From positions 1 to 5,241 of the forward strand of contig JAQVUB010000223.1 in the NCBI GenBank assembly GCA_028699735.1: a stretch of DNA of 5,241 nucleotides. The letters are read 5' to 3'. A program made the translations under genes and the position numbers. Every line of letters begins with the position of its first letter. Positions within the stretch are counted from its first letter, which is position 1. The notes under the pieces are model-generated. The model searched no databases and was not told the origin of the DNA. It was given only the letters and a program-made list of their open reading frames with translations. Positions 4,388 to 5,241 of the stretch are shown in pieces. The DNA is from Lentisphaeria bacterium (GTDB taxonomy: Bacteria > Verrucomicrobiota > Lentisphaeria > Oligosphaerales > Oligosphaeraceae).

Positions 4388-5241
4388 TTAATCGATTCCC
4401 TCATTCTTGGAGGGGCGGAATTTCGTGCCGGGAGCATATTCGGGTTCTTTCGACCAGTCCACACTCCATTGCGGACGGCGACGGAACTTTTCCTTGAATT
4501 TGTTTTGCAGGACGCCGCGTGATTCCAGGCTGATCATGCAGGCACGCGTGCAACCGCGGGCACCGCAGACCGCCTGTCCGGTATTGTAAAGATTACGCGG
4601 TTTGTGATAGAAGGGAGACCATTCGCCAGGGACTGAATCCGGATGCATACTTTCCCCTGTATCTGACTGCATATAGGGATCTTTCTGTTCCACACCGCTG
4701 TGTTTTGCCCCGCGAAAAGCAAATCCACATTTCGACATGTCCAGATCCGACCATTCCACTTCACGCCCCGCCAGCGTCACCTTGACCGTCTTCTCAGTAG
4801 AAAAACATTGTCCAGGGCAAGCCCGGACACAGGCCATGCAGCGGTTGCACAGCTGCGGCCCATCATATAACGGATCCTGCTCCAGTTCAACATCAGTCAA
4901 GACAATGCCTACACGACAGCGAGGCCCAAACTGAGGACTCAAAAACATCTTGCTGAAACCAATTTCCCCAAGACCGCACAAAAAAGAAGCGATCCGCAAC
5001 TGAACCATCACATCAGGCTGAGGCTGACCCGGACGGGCCGGTCGGCTGTAGTTCCGCGACGCATAACCCTCGTTATCTACCCCCCGCCAGTCGCTTTGAT
5101 GCCCCATCGGGATCGCCTCATATCCCTGATCTTCAATGAATTTGCTCAGATTGATAACCGTCATCGGCATGTATAAATAGGTGATGCCACCATACCCCAT
5201 CGCCGAATAATTACTCATGTACGTGCCTTCCTCAACACCAC
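4388..5241 (-). CDS. QueG/reductive-dehalogenase-like iron-sulfur protein, 5' end probably missing
   Basis: The frame is open from the stop at 4388 to the window edge. The segment G-L-G-E-I-G-F-S-K-M-F-L-S-P-Q-F-G-P-R-x-R-x-G-x-x-L-T-D (about residues 82-109, counted from the Met at 5218) is the conserved core of epoxyqueuosine reductase and reductive dehalogenase proteins. It is followed by a [4Fe-4S] motif C124-x2-C127-x2-C130-x3-CP (134). The second cluster is unusual: C218-x4-C223-x3-C227 in C-G-A-R-G-C-T-R-A-C, rather than CxxCxxC. It is therefore a relative of QueG, not QueG itself, and its substrate is unknown; a corrinoid-dependent or plain electron-transfer role is possible. The ATG at 5218 has GAGGAAGG 7 bases upstream and could be a start, but relatives carry an N-terminal Rossmann-like part that would precede it, so I favour truncation. 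It probably shares a transcript with the IclR gene. Confidence 0.75.
   Translation of the reverse strand, partial: GVEEGTYMSNYSAMGYGGITYLYMPMTVINLSKFIEDQGYEAIPMGHQSDWRGVDNEGYASRNYSRPARPGQPQPDVMVQLRIASFLCGLGEIGFSKMFLSPQFGPRCRVGIVLTDVELEQDPLYDGPQLCNRCMACVRACPGQCFSTEKTVKVTLAGREVEWSDLDMSKCGFAFRGAKHSGVEQKDPYMQSDTGESMHPDSVPGEWSPFYHKPRNLYNTGQAVCGARGCTRACMISLESRGVLQNKFKEKFRRRPQWSVDWSKEPEYAPGTKFRPSKNEGID

Overview
The window looks like chromosome from a bacterium of the PVC group, most likely a Lentisphaerota (Victivallales-like) gut or sediment organism. This is inference. It rests on the protein family mix (an IclR regulator beside a QueG/reductive-dehalogenase-like iron-sulfur protein, a cytoplasmic GH43-like propeller, an EFR1-type flavodoxin/ferredoxin, a GntR regulator) and on non-coding repeats containing CACGAAA, which I associate with these and related phyla. 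No rRNA, tRNA, CRISPR array or transposase gene was seen. Every supported gene lies on the minus strand.

From right to left, which is the direction of transcription: 5241-4388 is the C-terminal part of an iron-sulfur protein resembling the QueG / reductive dehalogenase superfamily, probably cut by the window edge. It is followed 51 bp later by an IclR-type regulator (4336-3623). The 51-bp gap carries a perfect CGGAAA-N3-TTTCCG palindrome of the kind IclR proteins bind, so the pair may be autoregulated. After 248 bp of non-coding DNA containing one decayed CACGAAA-type repeat comes a GH43-like glycosidase (3374-2484) with five S-x-D-L-x-H-(W/F) blade motifs.

A 460-bp non-coding stretch rich in small inverted repeats follows. 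Next is a two-gene unit: a secreted protein made of six exact 20-residue YRDxxGR repeats (2020-1610), then an EFR1-family flavodoxin/2[4Fe-4S] protein 21 bp downstream (1588-848).

The left 850 bp are the most unusual part. A GntR-family gene begins at 68 and runs off the left edge, with a near-ideal sigma-70 promoter. Between it and the EFR1 gene are about 700 bp without a convincing gene but packed with repeats: a G9 tract, a 7-bp tandem repeat (TAGTGCT), a 9-bp tandem pair, a 240-bp element with 60-bp near-perfect terminal inverted repeats (MITE-like), and a REP-like double hairpin directly abutting it. No single new multi-gene system is evident. The best candidates for something undescribed are the inverted-repeat element and its solo relative at 3533-3570, the 20-residue repeat protein, and the putative IclR operator.
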